A DNA stretch of 64,000 bases from assembly GCF_037154015.1 (NCBI RefSeq), contig NZ_JBANRL010000001.1:62001-126000 (forward strand), given 5' to 3'. Below, in pieces: positions 53,339-62,842 of this stretch. Every line of letters starts with the position of its first letter. Within the stretch, counting starts at the first letter, position 1. The notes beneath the pieces are model-generated. The model was given only the letters and a program-made list of their open reading frames with translations, searched no databases and was not told where the DNA came from. The translations under genes were made by a program, and so were the position numbers. This stretch comes from Altererythrobacter aquiaggeris (GTDB lineage Bacteria > Pseudomonadota > Alphaproteobacteria > Sphingomonadales > Sphingomonadaceae).

Positions 53339-54110
53339 CGCGGTAGGACCGGCTCACTTTGACTTCGGCGCCGCTGTCCAGCACGAGAAAACATTCGCCA
53401 TTGGTATGCGGTTTGACCTGCCTGACCTGATTGAGGTTGACGATGGTGGAGCGGTGCACCCGCTGGAAATTGCGCGGGTCGAGCCTGCGTTCCAGATCCT
53501 TCATCGTCTCGCGCAGGATCAGCGAATTGTCGCCGGTGTAGATGCACATATAATCGCCCGCGGCTTCGATATGCTCGATCGAATCGACTTCGACGCGGAA
53601 AATCTGGCCGCGGTCCTTGATGTTGATCAGTTTTTCGAATCGTTCGCCCGTTTCCTGCTCGCCTTCGGCAAATTCCTCCGCCGCGTCGGGCGCGACTTCT
53701 GCCAGCACCGTTTTCAGCTTGCCCGCTTCTTCGGCGGAGTTTTTTTCCTTCAGCCGTACACGCACACGTTCCAGCGTGTCCGCCAGTTTGTCTTCGGCCA
53801 CCGGCTTCATCAGATAATTGACTGCGTTGGCTTCGAACGCGCGCACCGCATGTTCCTGATAGGCTGTGACAAATACGAACAGCGGTGGTTCGATTTCCAT
53901 CACGCCCTTCACCACGCTGAAGCCGTCAAAGCCCGGCATCTGGATATCCAGAAAGACCAGATCGGGTTTCAGCGTCTTGATTTTACGGATCGCCTCGCGG
54001 CCATTGGCGCAGGTGTCGATGATTTCGACATCCGGATAGGGCTCAAGCCGCAGTTGCAGGCCCTGGATTGCCAGTTTTTCGTCATCGACGAGGATTGTTC
54101 GAATGGTCAT
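53313..54110 (-). CDS. LytTR-family response regulator
   Basis: A 265-residue regulator with receiver domain (LVDDEKLAIQGL, Asp55 in VFLDIQMPGFDG, NYLMKPV) and C-terminal LytTR domain (VDSIEHIEAAGDYMCIYTGDNS, FQRVHRSTIVNLNQVRQVK). A 35-residue Glu/Lys-rich insert separates the two, longer than in the regulator at 21548. It overlaps the kinase by four bases (ATGA) and the nadC start at its end. Confidence 0.92.
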   Translation of the reverse strand: MTIRTILVDDEKLAIQGLQLRLEPYPDVEIIDTCANGREAIRKIKTLKPDLVFLDIQMPGFDGFSVVKGVMEIEPPLFVFVTAYQEHAVRAFEANAVNYLMKPVAEDKLADTLERVRVRLKEKNSAEEAGKLKTVLAEVAPDAAEEFAEGEQETGERFEKLINIKDRGQIFRVEVDSIEHIEAAGDYMCIYTGDNSLILRETMKDLERRLDPRNFQRVHRSTIVNLNQVRQVKPHTNGECFLVLDSGAEVKVSRSYRDVVARFVH

Positions 54111-55339
54111 GTTTCAGATCCTAACGGCCTGGCCGCGCCTGCCAGAAAATCGGGTGCGGGCGCAAATTGGGTTTGTTCGGGCTGGCTTTTGGCAGTGAAT
54201 GCCGCCGCTGGCCGGCCTTCTTCAGCGGATTCGTGGGGCAATTCGATTATTACCGTAAAGCCGCCTTCGGGGGGCGTGCGAATTTCGAAGAGGTGGTCTT
54301 CGCCATATGCTTGTGCGAGGCGATCACGGATATTGGCCAGCCCAACTCCCGTCGATTCGACCCGGCCTTCTCCTGTCATCGCAGCGGGCAGGATTGGCCT
54401 GTCGCCGCCACTTTGCAATCCCGGACCCGTATCCGACACGGCGATCCGCAGCCGCTTTCCGACGAGTTGTGCTGTCAGACTGATCTGCGCCCCTTCTTCT
54501 TGCGGGCCAACTGCATATTTGATCGCATTTTCCACCAGTGGCTGCAGCAACAGCGATGGCAGGCAGGCCTTCGCGGCTTCGGGCGAAATTCTGAATTCGG
54601 TCCGCAGCCGTTCTTCAAACCGCATCCGTTCGATATCCAGATACAGTTGCAGCGTGTCGATTTCTTCCGCCAGGGTAACCTTGCTGCCCGGTTCATTGAC
54701 CAGTGTGTGCCGCAAAAACGACGATAGCCGCGTCAGCATGGCGTTGGCGGGTGCGGTCTGCCGCAGCAGCACCAGCGTGCTGATCGAATTGAGCGTGTTG
54801 AACAGAAAATGCGGATTGAGCTGGTATCGCAGCATCGCCAGCTGCGCGCTGGTGGCTTGCATTTCCAGCTTTTGCAACTGGTCGTTCTGTTCTTCTACCT
54901 GCAGGAAGAAGTTGATGGCGTAATACAGCGCCGACCAACCCCCCAGCAGCGTTGCCGGGAGGAAATAAATGCCCAGTATCAGTTGCAGGAATGACGATTC
55001 GGTGGCTGGCCGGAAAAGGCTGAAAACCCACGCTTCGATAAAGGCATAAGTGCTGACCGCGACCACCAGCACGACCCCGGTCACGCCCCATGTTATCAGC
55101 GGCCGCAAACCGATCAGCCGTTCGTAGATGACCGAGAGAATCAGGCTGATCGAAAAGCCGGTTACCGCGCCAATCAGCAGGATCACCAGAATCGAAACCG
55201 GCTGCTGGTTGGCCAGCGCGGTGACGGTCCTGAGCAGGAAATATCCTGCCCAGCCCGATAGCTGGAGCATCCAGAACGCGCGGTTCTTGTTCGCGAAGAA
55301 CGGCGACGGGCGAAACGGAAGGGCGGGTAGGACAGCCAT
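54107..55339 (-). CDS. LytS-type sensor histidine kinase
   Basis: A 410-residue kinase. Four hydrophobic segments in the first 145 residues form the sensor; no large extracytoplasmic insert is present, unlike the kinase at 20296. The phospho-acceptor His is in MLRYQLNPHFLFNTLNSIS, and the ATPase domain has LLLQPLVENAIKYAVGPQEEGA and ESTGVGLANIRDRLAQAYG. A 45-residue Pro/Ala-rich tail follows. Start ATG 55339. The histidine kinase-response regulator pair is leftward and precedes nadC. Confidence 0.9.
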   Translation of the reverse strand: MAVLPALPFRPSPFFANKNRAFWMLQLSGWAGYFLLRTVTALANQQPVSILVILLIGAVTGFSISLILSVIYERLIGLRPLITWGVTGVVLVVAVSTYAFIEAWVFSLFRPATESSFLQLILGIYFLPATLLGGWSALYYAINFFLQVEEQNDQLQKLEMQATSAQLAMLRYQLNPHFLFNTLNSISTLVLLRQTAPANAMLTRLSSFLRHTLVNEPGSKVTLAEEIDTLQLYLDIERMRFEERLRTEFRISPEAAKACLPSLLLQPLVENAIKYAVGPQEEGAQISLTAQLVGKRLRIAVSDTGPGLQSGGDRPILPAAMTGEGRVESTGVGLANIRDRLAQAYGEDHLFEIRTPPEGGFTVIIELPHESAEEGRPAAAFTAKSQPEQTQFAPAPDFLAGAARPLGSET

Positions 55340-55439
55340 AGCCCCGGCAGCTTAGCCGATTTGGCGTGACAAGTCAGACCTGTTTTGCGCTGCCGGGCAA
55401 GTTGGGATAGGCTGGCTATAGGCCGGAGCGGGCGAGGAG

Positions 55440-56045
55440 ATGGATTCGATGGCAAGTGCAGCAGACGCAAAACCGCAGGAACAGGCAAAATTCCGCCAGA
55501 TGAAGGAAGGCACTGCCGAAGATTGGGCAACCATCAGCAAACATTATATGGAATTTGCCTCCGATTTGCCCGACCGGGTTCTGACGCATCTGAATTTGCT
55601 CAAAGGCGATTTCGGCGGATTTCCGGTGTGCCGCCTCGAACATTCGCTGCAAACTGCCACCCGCGCGCACCGTGACGGGCGCGGCGAACGCTATGTCGTC
55701 ATGGCGCTGCTGCACGATATCGGCGATACGCTGGGCACGTATAACCACCCCGATGTCGCGGCCGCAATTCTCAAGCCGTTTGTTACCGAGGAAGAGATGT
55801 GGATTTGCCAGCATCACGGCATATTCCAAGGGTATTACTTCTTCCACTTCATCGGCCAGGACCGGGATATGCGCAACGAATATCGCGACAATCCGCATTT
55901 CGAGGCGTGCCGCGAATTTTGCGAAAAATACGATCAGGCCGCGTTCGATCCGGCCTACGACAGCGAACCGCTGGAATTTTTCGAACCGATGGTGCGCCGC
56001 GTTCTGGCGCGTCCGCTGAAATCGGTTTACGTTCAGGAGGAGTAA
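55440..56045 (+). CDS. HD-domain protein, PhnZ/MIOX-like
   Basis: A 201-residue HD protein. His68 (CRLEHSLQTA), the HD pair His92-Asp93 (ALLHDIGDTLG), His103 (NHPDVAA), His125-His126 (CQHHGIFQGYYFF) and Asp171 or Asp175 supply metal ligands. The 24-residue gap from the first His to the HD pair matches PhnZ, a mixed-valent diiron oxygenase, and the family belongs to COG4341. Whether this one oxidises a phosphonate or another alcohol cannot be told. No phosphonate gene is nearby. It starts 100 bases from the LytS gene, divergent. Confidence 0.8.
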   Translation: MDSMASAADAKPQEQAKFRQMKEGTAEDWATISKHYMEFASDLPDRVLTHLNLLKGDFGGFPVCRLEHSLQTATRAHRDGRGERYVVMALLHDIGDTLGTYNHPDVAAAILKPFVTEEEMWICQHHGIFQGYYFFHFIGQDRDMRNEYRDNPHFEACREFCEKYDQAAFDPAYDSEPLEFFEPMVRRVLARPLKSVYVQEE

Positions 56046-56055
56046 GCAGCGCAGC

Positions 56056-57021
56056 CTAGCGGATAAAATCGGCCGACCAGTCCGCGCTGCCGGATTTTTC
56101 GACCGAAGCGCGGATCAGCGGCAATTCGGCGGCGATGAATTCGGCGCGTTCATCCCATCCGTCATGCGTTCGTTTGCGGAACAGCCCGCCACCATGCCTG
56201 GGCCCCCAGCGCTGCATGAACCGCAGCGCCGCCGCCGGATCGTAACCGGCATTGGCCAGCAGCCATGGCATCAGCCGATCAGCCTCCCGCTCGGTCAGGC
56301 GGATATTTTTCTGCTTGCGCCCGACAATGTTCAGATGGACCTGATGGTACAGCAGATTATGCGCCATCTCGTGCGCGATGGCCGCTGCCAGTTCTTCTTC
56401 AGGATAACCAAGTCCGGCGAAATCTGTGCCGATCAGGACCCGCGTTCCATCGGCGCTGGCGCGTTTCTTGCCGGTTATCATCTCGAAGCGGCCCGGACAG
56501 GCCGGAACCCCGTCCAGCACGATAATCCGCGCCTGCGTTTCCGCGCCAGATCTGACTTCGATTGCCAATTGGCCGCTATCCTGCAAACGGCGTTCCATAA
56601 TGTCGGTGATGCTTTGCAATCGTTCGTAACCGGCTTTTGGCTGCGGCAGCGCCGCAATATCGATATCGGCAACTGTCAGCACCGCCATATTGGCCTTGAG
56701 CCCGGCAGCATCGCTTGGCGATCCGGGCGCCGCCGCCTGAACCGCAATATCACCGTCAATTCCGGCAGCCTCGCGCATTTTATCCGGGCTGGAATACCCC
56801 GCCATGTCCTGCAACAAAAGCCCGGTTGCCGGCGCAGCGTCTTCACAAAAGGCCGCATTGCCGGACGCCAGTTTCCACCCGATCGTCTGCAAACGGGCGT
56901 CCTGCTGCTGCAAGGTGTGCAAGGCGCTTCGCGCCGCGGATACATCACCGGCTGCGGCGGCCGGCAGATAAGCGCCCAGCGCGAATATCAAGGCTGAGGC
57001 AAAAGCGCCGGACTTACCCAT
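56056..57021 (-). CDS. M48-like zinc metallopeptidase with PDZ-like region, exported
   Basis: A 321-residue exported protein. Signal MGKSGAFASALIFALGAYLPAAAAG; a PDZ-like stretch about residues 85-130 (VQAAAPGSPSDAAGLKANMAVLTV); then the zinc motif AIAHEMAHNLLYHQ and third ligand in LTEREADRLMPWLL about 35 residues on. The end is a helical tail (FMQRWGPRHGGGLF). The start shares one base with the DsbA stop (TGATG). It resembles small periplasmic M48 peptidases; substrate unknown. Confidence 0.85.
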   Translation of the reverse strand: MGKSGAFASALIFALGAYLPAAAAGDVSAARSALHTLQQQDARLQTIGWKLASGNAAFCEDAAPATGLLLQDMAGYSSPDKMREAAGIDGDIAVQAAAPGSPSDAAGLKANMAVLTVADIDIAALPQPKAGYERLQSITDIMERRLQDSGQLAIEVRSGAETQARIIVLDGVPACPGRFEMITGKKRASADGTRVLIGTDFAGLGYPEEELAAAIAHEMAHNLLYHQVHLNIVGRKQKNIRLTEREADRLMPWLLANAGYDPAAALRFMQRWGPRHGGGLFRKRTHDGWDERAEFIAAELPLIRASVEKSGSADWSADFIR

Positions 57022-57746
57022 CAGGATTCGCGAGCGGCCTTGATCGCTTGCTGCAATTGCGCTTGGCCGACGGCGCCCTGAAAAACCTTGTCACCGATTA
57101 TCCAGCTGGGAGTGCCATCGAAACCGAGCTGCTGGGCGATGGCGAGATTGCGCGAAATTTCAGCCGAGACATCGGGTGACATGGCAATTTCTTCGGCCTT
57201 GGCGTAATCCATACCGGCTTTTGCGGCAGCTGCCTTGATTGTGACGGGATCGGGGCGGCCGCCCTCGAACATCGCTTTGTGAAACGCGGCGTATTTGCCT
57301 TGTTTTGCCGCCGCCAGCGCCATGCGCGCAGCCGCTTCGCTGGCGGGCGAAAGGATCGGTAATTCGCGCACCACGACCTTGAGATCGGGGTTCGCGGCAA
57401 TAATCGCCTGCACATCCTGCATACTGCCCCGGCAATAACCGCAGCTGTAATCGCTGAATTCCACCAGCGTGATCGACCCGCCGGGATTGCCCATTACCGC
57501 TCCGGGGAACGGCTGGGATGCCTGAGGCCCGGCGCTGGCAAGCCGCCCTTCGACCTCGCGCGCTTCGAGCCGCGCGACCATCTCAGGCAGAATTTCGGGG
57601 TTTTCAAGCAAATAACTGCGAATTTCGGCTTTGTCGCCGCCGATGCCGCTGGCCCCGTAAATCGCTGCCCCGCCAAAACCGCAAACCAGAGCTATCGCTC
57701 CGGCCACCAGCATGGACTTACCGCTCAAGGAAGCTGTCCCGCTCAT
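57021..57746 (-). CDS. DsbA-family thiol oxidoreductase/protein disulfide isomerase
   Basis: A 241-residue envelope protein with an N-terminal membrane anchor (MLVAGAIALVCGFGGAAIYG), a helical cap (ENPEILPEMVARLEAREVEG) and a thioredoxin-fold domain with Cys102-Cys105 in EFSDYSCGYCRGSMQ and the cis-Pro in GTPSWIIGDKVF. This ScsC/DsbA-like form with an N-terminal Com1-type extension is common in alphaproteobacteria. It is coupled to the M48 gene and 37 bases after the BepA-like gene. Confidence 0.9.
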   Translation of the reverse strand: MSGTASLSGKSMLVAGAIALVCGFGGAAIYGASGIGGDKAEIRSYLLENPEILPEMVARLEAREVEGRLASAGPQASQPFPGAVMGNPGGSITLVEFSDYSCGYCRGSMQDVQAIIAANPDLKVVVRELPILSPASEAAARMALAAAKQGKYAAFHKAMFEGGRPDPVTIKAAAAKAGMDYAKAEEIAMSPDVSAEISRNLAIAQQLGFDGTPSWIIGDKVFQGAVGQAQLQQAIKAARES

Positions 57747-57783
57747 CAAATGCCCCCGTCCTGTCTTGCCCGGTCCCGAATCA

Positions 57784-59136
57784 TCACCGTTTCCCCTGCC
57801 GCTCAAGCTCGGCGCGTGCCTGCAGCCCGATATCCTGCGCCCTGATCCAGTCGGGCGAGCCCGCCGGAAGCGCCGTTTCCGCCGCTCCGGCGCTGAACAG
57901 CGCCTCGGCATACTGCCTGCGCATTACCTGTTGTTCCGCGCTCGCCAGTCTTGCCCGCGCCATATCGCCCCGCGCTGCATAAACCACCCCTAACTGGTGC
58001 CAGGCAAAGGGATTGAGGCGGTCGCGCGAGACCGCATTCTTGAGCACTTGTTCGGCTTCGTCAAAATGGACCGGATCTTCGGTCGCGATCAATGCATGGC
58101 CGAACATGCCTGCGATCAGCGCATTGTTGGCGCTCAGATCGGTGGCGCGGCGCAGGCTATCGAGTGCCTCGAGCGGGCGACCCGATTCGAGCAGGACCTG
58201 ACCCTTGAGTTCCAGAAAATAGGGATCATCCGGCTCCATTTCCAGCAGCGCCTCTGTTTCGGACAGCGCCAGATCGACCTGCGCATTCTTGTGATAGGCA
58301 TATGCGCGTGCATAGCGCGCGGGGATCCCCGTCATGGTTTCATTATAAACCCGCAATGTGTCGCCGGGTCTGGACAAATATCCTGCCAGCTTCGCCTTTA
58401 TGCGCAGGAACCGGCGCTGCAGAGCAGGATCAAGCGGTTTTTCCCACGCCGGATCGATCACATACACTTCGCGCAATGAAGCGATACGATCCCCCGACAG
58501 CGGGTGCGTCTGGCTGAACGTGGCCTCGTCATCCTGGCGGTAGCCATAGCGGAACGCCTGGTTCTGCAGTTTCTTGAAAAACTCCAGCGACCCGCGGCCG
58601 GAAATTCCGGCATCGGAAAGATATTGCGCGCCCGCCGCATCGGCGCTGGATTCCTGAACCCGCGAAAACGCCAGAAACTTGCCCAGGGCCGCCTGCTGTC
58701 CGGCGGCCAGAACCCCGGCAGCCGCTTCGCCCGCACCCGCGGCGGCGGCAACGCCTGCCAGAATAAGCGAAAGGATGGAAATATTGGCCGACTGGCTGAT
58801 GCCCTCGCCGTAGCGAATGATGTGACCGCCGGTAATATGGCCCAGTTCGTGCGCGATCACGCCTTGCACTTCCTCCGCGTCATCGGCCGCCTGGATCAGG
58901 CCGGAATGCAGATAGACGACTTGCCCGCCGGCCACGAATGCGTTGATCGCGGGATCGTTGATCAGCACGATATCGACATTGCCGGGTTCGAGCCCGGCAG
59001 CCTCGACCAGTGGCGCCGCCAGTTCCTGCAGCAGGGCTTCGGTTTCCGCATCGCGCAAAACGGACTGCGCCATCACCGGCTTCGCGGTGAGCGCGAACAG
59101 CGCAAGCAGCGCAATAAGGCGGAAAAGGAATGGCAT
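57784..59136 (-). CDS. BepA-like M48 metalloprotease with TPR repeats
   Basis: A 450-residue periplasmic protein. Signal MPFLFRLIALLALFALTAKPVMA; the M48 domain has VIAHELGHITGGHI and third ligand in RVQESSADAAGAQYLSDAG; the C-terminal half from about 265 is TPR-like (ARAYAYHKNAQVDLALSETEALLEMEPDDPYFLELKGQVLLESGRPLEALDSL region). BepA assists outer-membrane protein folding and degrades stalled LptD and BamA substrates. Neighbour DsbA-like protein fits, since LptD needs disulfides. Confidence 0.9.
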   Translation of the reverse strand: MPFLFRLIALLALFALTAKPVMAQSVLRDAETEALLQELAAPLVEAAGLEPGNVDIVLINDPAINAFVAGGQVVYLHSGLIQAADDAEEVQGVIAHELGHITGGHIIRYGEGISQSANISILSLILAGVAAAAGAGEAAAGVLAAGQQAALGKFLAFSRVQESSADAAGAQYLSDAGISGRGSLEFFKKLQNQAFRYGYRQDDEATFSQTHPLSGDRIASLREVYVIDPAWEKPLDPALQRRFLRIKAKLAGYLSRPGDTLRVYNETMTGIPARYARAYAYHKNAQVDLALSETEALLEMEPDDPYFLELKGQVLLESGRPLEALDSLRRATDLSANNALIAGMFGHALIATEDPVHFDEAEQVLKNAVSRDRLNPFAWHQLGVVYAARGDMARARLASAEQQVMRRQYAEALFSAGAAETALPAGSPDWIRAQDIGLQARAELERQGKR

Positions 59137-59148
59137 TTGGCCGGTTTA

Positions 59149-60096
59149 CTAGGGGCTTTCGGCCTGAACCGCCGCTGAAGCGCGCGCGGCGGACGTATCT
59201 TTGATGAATTGATCGACGCGGTTAATCAGTGCGCGATTTTCCTGAAACGGCCGCGACAACCGCATCATGATCTGCGCATGGTCAATTCCGGCATATTCTT
59301 CGAGATAGCTGGTGCCGCCGGCCTGCGTAACAAGCCGGTGGAGGTTCTGCGAATTTTTTGGATAGACGGTGGTATCCTCCAGCCCGTGCATCAACAGCAG
59401 CGGCGGCGCATCACCGCGCGCAAACGTCACGGGCTGCGTCAGTTCAGGCGCATCGACCTGACCGAAGGCAGCCTTGGTCGAATCGCTGTCGAACGGATAA
59501 AAGTCTGCCGGTCCGGCAAGGCTGATCACACCCTTGATGGCGGAACCGGACAATCCCTCGCGCTGCAGCCACTGGCGGTCCAGCCCGGTCATCAGAACAT
59601 TATAGGCACCCGCCGAATGACCCATCAGATAAATATTGCCGGCGTCGAGATTGAATTTCGCGGCGTTATCCACCACCCAGCGAACCGAAGCTGCGGTATC
59701 TTGCAGCATCGCGGGAAATTCGCCGCCCGGAACCAGCCGGTATCCCGCCAGCGCGGTCGCATAACCCAGATCGCCGAAGGTTCGCGCCAGAAACCGGTAT
59801 TCCTCCGGCGCACCAAAACTCCAGCTGCCACCATGGACGAAAATGATGACCTTGTGCGGCCCGTCGGCATCCGTCTGCGGCACGTAAAGCTCGAGCCGCT
59901 GCGCTTCGGTTTCGCCATACCTTTCCGCCGCTGCGAGGCCGACCGGCAGATCGCGCGAATATAGGGCATCAATCCGGTTGAGTGTGTCGGCATTGCCAAA
60001 TGCCAGTGCCGCACGCCACAACGCGAAGATGCTTATCGCCAGCGCGATCACGATTACCAACAGCCATCCCGTCAGGCCCATCTTCTTGCGTTCCAT
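59149..60096 (-). CDS. Alpha/beta hydrolase with N-terminal membrane anchor
   Basis: A 315-residue hydrolase. A single helix near the start (WLLVIVIALAISIFALWRAALAF) anchors it. The catalytic set: oxyanion HGGSW, nucleophile Ser in LMGHSAGAYN, Asp in HGLEDTTVYP and His in GIDHAQIMM. The pattern is of the carboxylesterase/BD-FAE-like group. Substrate unknown. Twelve bases separate it from the BepA-like gene, and six from App1. Confidence 0.87.
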   Translation of the reverse strand: MERKKMGLTGWLLVIVIALAISIFALWRAALAFGNADTLNRIDALYSRDLPVGLAAAERYGETEAQRLELYVPQTDADGPHKVIIFVHGGSWSFGAPEEYRFLARTFGDLGYATALAGYRLVPGGEFPAMLQDTAASVRWVVDNAAKFNLDAGNIYLMGHSAGAYNVLMTGLDRQWLQREGLSGSAIKGVISLAGPADFYPFDSDSTKAAFGQVDAPELTQPVTFARGDAPPLLLMHGLEDTTVYPKNSQNLHRLVTQAGGTSYLEEYAGIDHAQIMMRLSRPFQENRALINRVDQFIKDTSAARASAAVQAESP

Positions 60097-60102
60097 CGTG
60101 CG

Positions 60103-61215
60103 TTACCGGCCCTTGCTCTCGCCATTCTTGGCCTGCGTGGCTTCGACGATTTTCGCGGTTGCACCGGACATCGACAAGCCTGTGGCCTTCAGAAAATCCT
60201 GCCCGATTTCATAGCTTTCGCCAAGCCATAAAGGCACGCCGGCGGCCTCGATGGTGCTTTTCGCGGCGCGTTCCAGCGGCGTCATTTCCTCGCCCGCGCC
60301 AGTACGGATGAACACGGCGGCAATCCGGCCGGGGTTATCGGCGACGACGCTGGCATAGGCGGGCAAATCGCCCTGCGTATCGTCACCGATCAAGGCAAAC
60401 CTCAGCCGCGGATAGGTTGCGCAGATATTGTCGATCGAACGCCGTTTGTGCGCGCCATGACCCTCGCTGCCCAAAGTTGCCCGGTCGAACGCCCAGTCTC
60501 GCAGCATGATCGGGCCAAGCGGCAGATTGCGCGTCCTCTGGAATGCCACAAGATAGGAATACAGGTTCCACGGGCTGGAAGAAACGTAGAAAAACGGGCG
60601 GTGCAATGCCGGAATTCGATCGCCGGGGCTGGCATCTTCCGCTTGCATCACTTTGCCGCCGCCCAGCGCGTTGTAAAACACATCGACGCCGGGTACCGAA
60701 ATCCTGTCTTCCGGCAGTTCGGCCAGCACCCTGCGCCAGTTGCGAAGCAGCGAACGGAGCCCGCCGGTTATGCCGGTTTCAATGATGGTATCATCGATGT
60801 CCGATATCACTGCGATATGCGCAGCCTCACCGGGGGCCTTTATGTGTCCTTCGACACATTGTTCGCCATCGGAATTCGTCCAGCGAAGCGCCACCACATC
60901 CCAAGCGGTGTTTTCGGGCATCGGCCACCCTTCGTCCAGCACCAGATCCCAATGCACGAAGCCTTCATCGTTGGTGGTGGCAGGGTGCAGGCTGGTGCCG
61001 CCGTCCTGTCTGACAAGTTCCAGCGTCACCTGCAGCCCGGGAACTTCGCGGCTGGCAAATTGCGACAGCATTGTCCGGAAGGCGCGCATCTGTCCGCGCT
61101 TTGCGAAATCAGCCTCGCGGTCGCGCAATGCGCGCGCGGTCAACACCACGCGGTTTGCGCTGCGATAGCCGAAAAACGGCAGGACTCGCGCGGGATCCGG
61201 TTTGAGAAAATCCAT
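60103..61215 (-). CDS. App1-family phosphatidate phosphatase-like protein
   Basis: A 370-residue protein with an App1 catalytic domain in the middle and end. The HAD-type motif is IAVISDIDDTIIETGITGG, followed by FFYVSSSPWNLYSYL and LRFALIGDDTQGDLPAYA. The N-terminal 120 residues have no domain I can name. App1 dephosphorylates phosphatidic acid. The gene is in the same leftward run as the alpha/beta hydrolase, suggesting lipid turnover. Confidence 0.88.
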   Translation of the reverse strand: MDFLKPDPARVLPFFGYRSANRVVLTARALRDREADFAKRGQMRAFRTMLSQFASREVPGLQVTLELVRQDGGTSLHPATTNDEGFVHWDLVLDEGWPMPENTAWDVVALRWTNSDGEQCVEGHIKAPGEAAHIAVISDIDDTIIETGITGGLRSLLRNWRRVLAELPEDRISVPGVDVFYNALGGGKVMQAEDASPGDRIPALHRPFFYVSSSPWNLYSYLVAFQRTRNLPLGPIMLRDWAFDRATLGSEGHGAHKRRSIDNICATYPRLRFALIGDDTQGDLPAYASVVADNPGRIAAVFIRTGAGEEMTPLERAAKSTIEAAGVPLWLGESYEIGQDFLKATGLSMSGATAKIVEATQAKNGESKGR

Positions 61216-61287
61216 CCCTCCCGCTAGCGAGAATGAGACAGGCGGGATAGGCCTCTGACTTACCCCGCTTGCTACCTGATTGAAAAT

Positions 61288-62793
61288 CTAGCCAATAATT
61301 TTGCGAGCGGCGCGTTCCACCAGCGGAATATCTTCCAACACCTCGCCAACCATCACGATCTGGCCATCCGGCATCCGGCGGATCATCACCAGCCCGAACT
61401 CCGCACCTTCCGGGTCGATCGAAAGCAGATCCTGCGGCGTGATTTTGCGCAATTGACCGGCAAGTTTTTCACTCGGGCCATCTGCTGGCGCAGCGGTCTT
61501 GCCGCTTTCTTCACGGCGCAAACCGCGTTCGGTTTTGACGACCCCCTTGAGGCCGCCCTTGGCATCGCGCAAATAGCCGGCCAGTTCGCCGCGGCCCAGG
61601 TCGAGCCGGTGTGCATGGCTGAGCGCTGCTGCATATTCGGTAAGCCGGGTTTTGTCGTAATCCGCGCCGAACACCAGTTTCACAACCGGAGTCATCGGTG
61701 CCCGTTCCTGAACGGTCAACCCGCTGTCGGACACGATTTCGTCAAAATCCGTGGGACTTTCTGCCGCGGCCAGCGAAAAATCATAGGCGCGGCCAATCGC
61801 GGAATATAACGCGTTGCGGCTGCGGTCTTCGCTGTGATGCGCGGCCTGTGCCAGTTCGCGCGCGGAGGCCAGCCAGTCCGATAGTGCCATTTCGGTGTCC
61901 GGTGCGACGTGATCATCCTCCGGCTCGCTATCAAAATCCGCAGCGAGGAAATCTTCCTCTGGTGGCCCGTGATCGAATTCGATCTCGGTCGCCATGGGCT
62001 TGGTTGCCGCGCCGGCCTTGATGTTGGTCAATGATCCGAAGCTGGGCATCGGCAAGCCATCATCGGCTGCGTCTTCCTCTTCTTCGTGCACGCCCAGTCC
62101 GGTCGCGCCGTGCTGCGGGTTCAGCGCAGCGTCAGCCGAAGGGCCATCGGCCCAGTCGGTCAGCGCGTCTGCTTCGCGCGGCTGTCCGTCGCGCTCGCCG
62201 CCGATTGCCTGATCGATTTCAAGCAACAGTTCGTCGGTGGTGATCTGGTCGGCCATTTCTTTCCAGTTGATCACACCGTAAATGAAATCGATCGAATCGT
62301 CATCGCTGGAAAACGGCAGCAGGATGCCGCGATACAGGATTGTTGCGCCGCGCTGGTTCACGAATTCTGCTTCAAAGCCGATCGGGGCCTGATTGGCGAT
62401 AATCTGCATGTAATGGTCGGTGATGCGTGACAGCAGGCTGCGGCTGGGAACATCCGACAGCTGATCGATGTTTTCCGTCGCATCACATTCGGTAGCCAGC
62501 TTGTCGCCAAGATACTGGATCGTGGGATCCTCGATACCGTTGGTGAAATCCAGCAGCACGCTGAAAGGACCGAAATCGGGCAATTCTTCGGGGACAAGGT
62601 CCTCGACCGCCGGATAATGCCGGTCATTCAGCAGGCTGGCCCAGTGATTATATGCGCGCACCTGCATCCGGCGTTCATCCTGGCCGATCGCCAGTGGCGG
62701 TTCCTCGCGGCCCGTCTCTTCTTCACCGACATCATAGTCGCGATCATCGTCCGAAAAGTCGGTCGATCCAAAATTGCCGCGTAGAGTATCCAT
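61288..62793 (-). CDS. Large acidic protein with PAS_5-like N-terminus, unknown function
   Basis: A 501-residue soluble protein. Residues about 43-190 resemble the PAS_5 type: VRAYNHWASLLNDRHYPAVEDLVPEEL, FSVLLDFTNGIEDPTIQYLGDKLA and the strand TILYRGILLPFSSDDDSIDFIYGVINW. A long acidic disordered part follows (about 200-310), then a helical region and a C-terminal beta-rich part (LSIDPEGAEFGLVMIRRMPDGQIVMVGEVLEDIPLVERAARKI). A candidate CtrA site is 50 bases upstream. PAS_5 proteins in related bacteria have mostly regulatory or unknown roles. Confidence 0.75.
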   Translation of the reverse strand: MDTLRGNFGSTDFSDDDRDYDVGEEETGREEPPLAIGQDERRMQVRAYNHWASLLNDRHYPAVEDLVPEELPDFGPFSVLLDFTNGIEDPTIQYLGDKLATECDATENIDQLSDVPSRSLLSRITDHYMQIIANQAPIGFEAEFVNQRGATILYRGILLPFSSDDDSIDFIYGVINWKEMADQITTDELLLEIDQAIGGERDGQPREADALTDWADGPSADAALNPQHGATGLGVHEEEEDAADDGLPMPSFGSLTNIKAGAATKPMATEIEFDHGPPEEDFLAADFDSEPEDDHVAPDTEMALSDWLASARELAQAAHHSEDRSRNALYSAIGRAYDFSLAAAESPTDFDEIVSDSGLTVQERAPMTPVVKLVFGADYDKTRLTEYAAALSHAHRLDLGRGELAGYLRDAKGGLKGVVKTERGLRREESGKTAAPADGPSEKLAGQLRKITPQDLLSIDPEGAEFGLVMIRRMPDGQIVMVGEVLEDIPLVERAARKIIG

Positions 62794-62842
62794 GGCCTCA
62801 TAGCCCCCGTTTCGTGATCAGGGGACCCTTTTGGCGCGACAT

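Noticed and set aside
52785-54923. A 712-codon open frame on the plus strand
   Set aside because: It lies wholly antisense to nadC and the LytTR/LytS pair, which have clear conserved motifs. Its translation is Arg/Ser-rich without any domain. Long antisense frames are common in GC-rich genomes.
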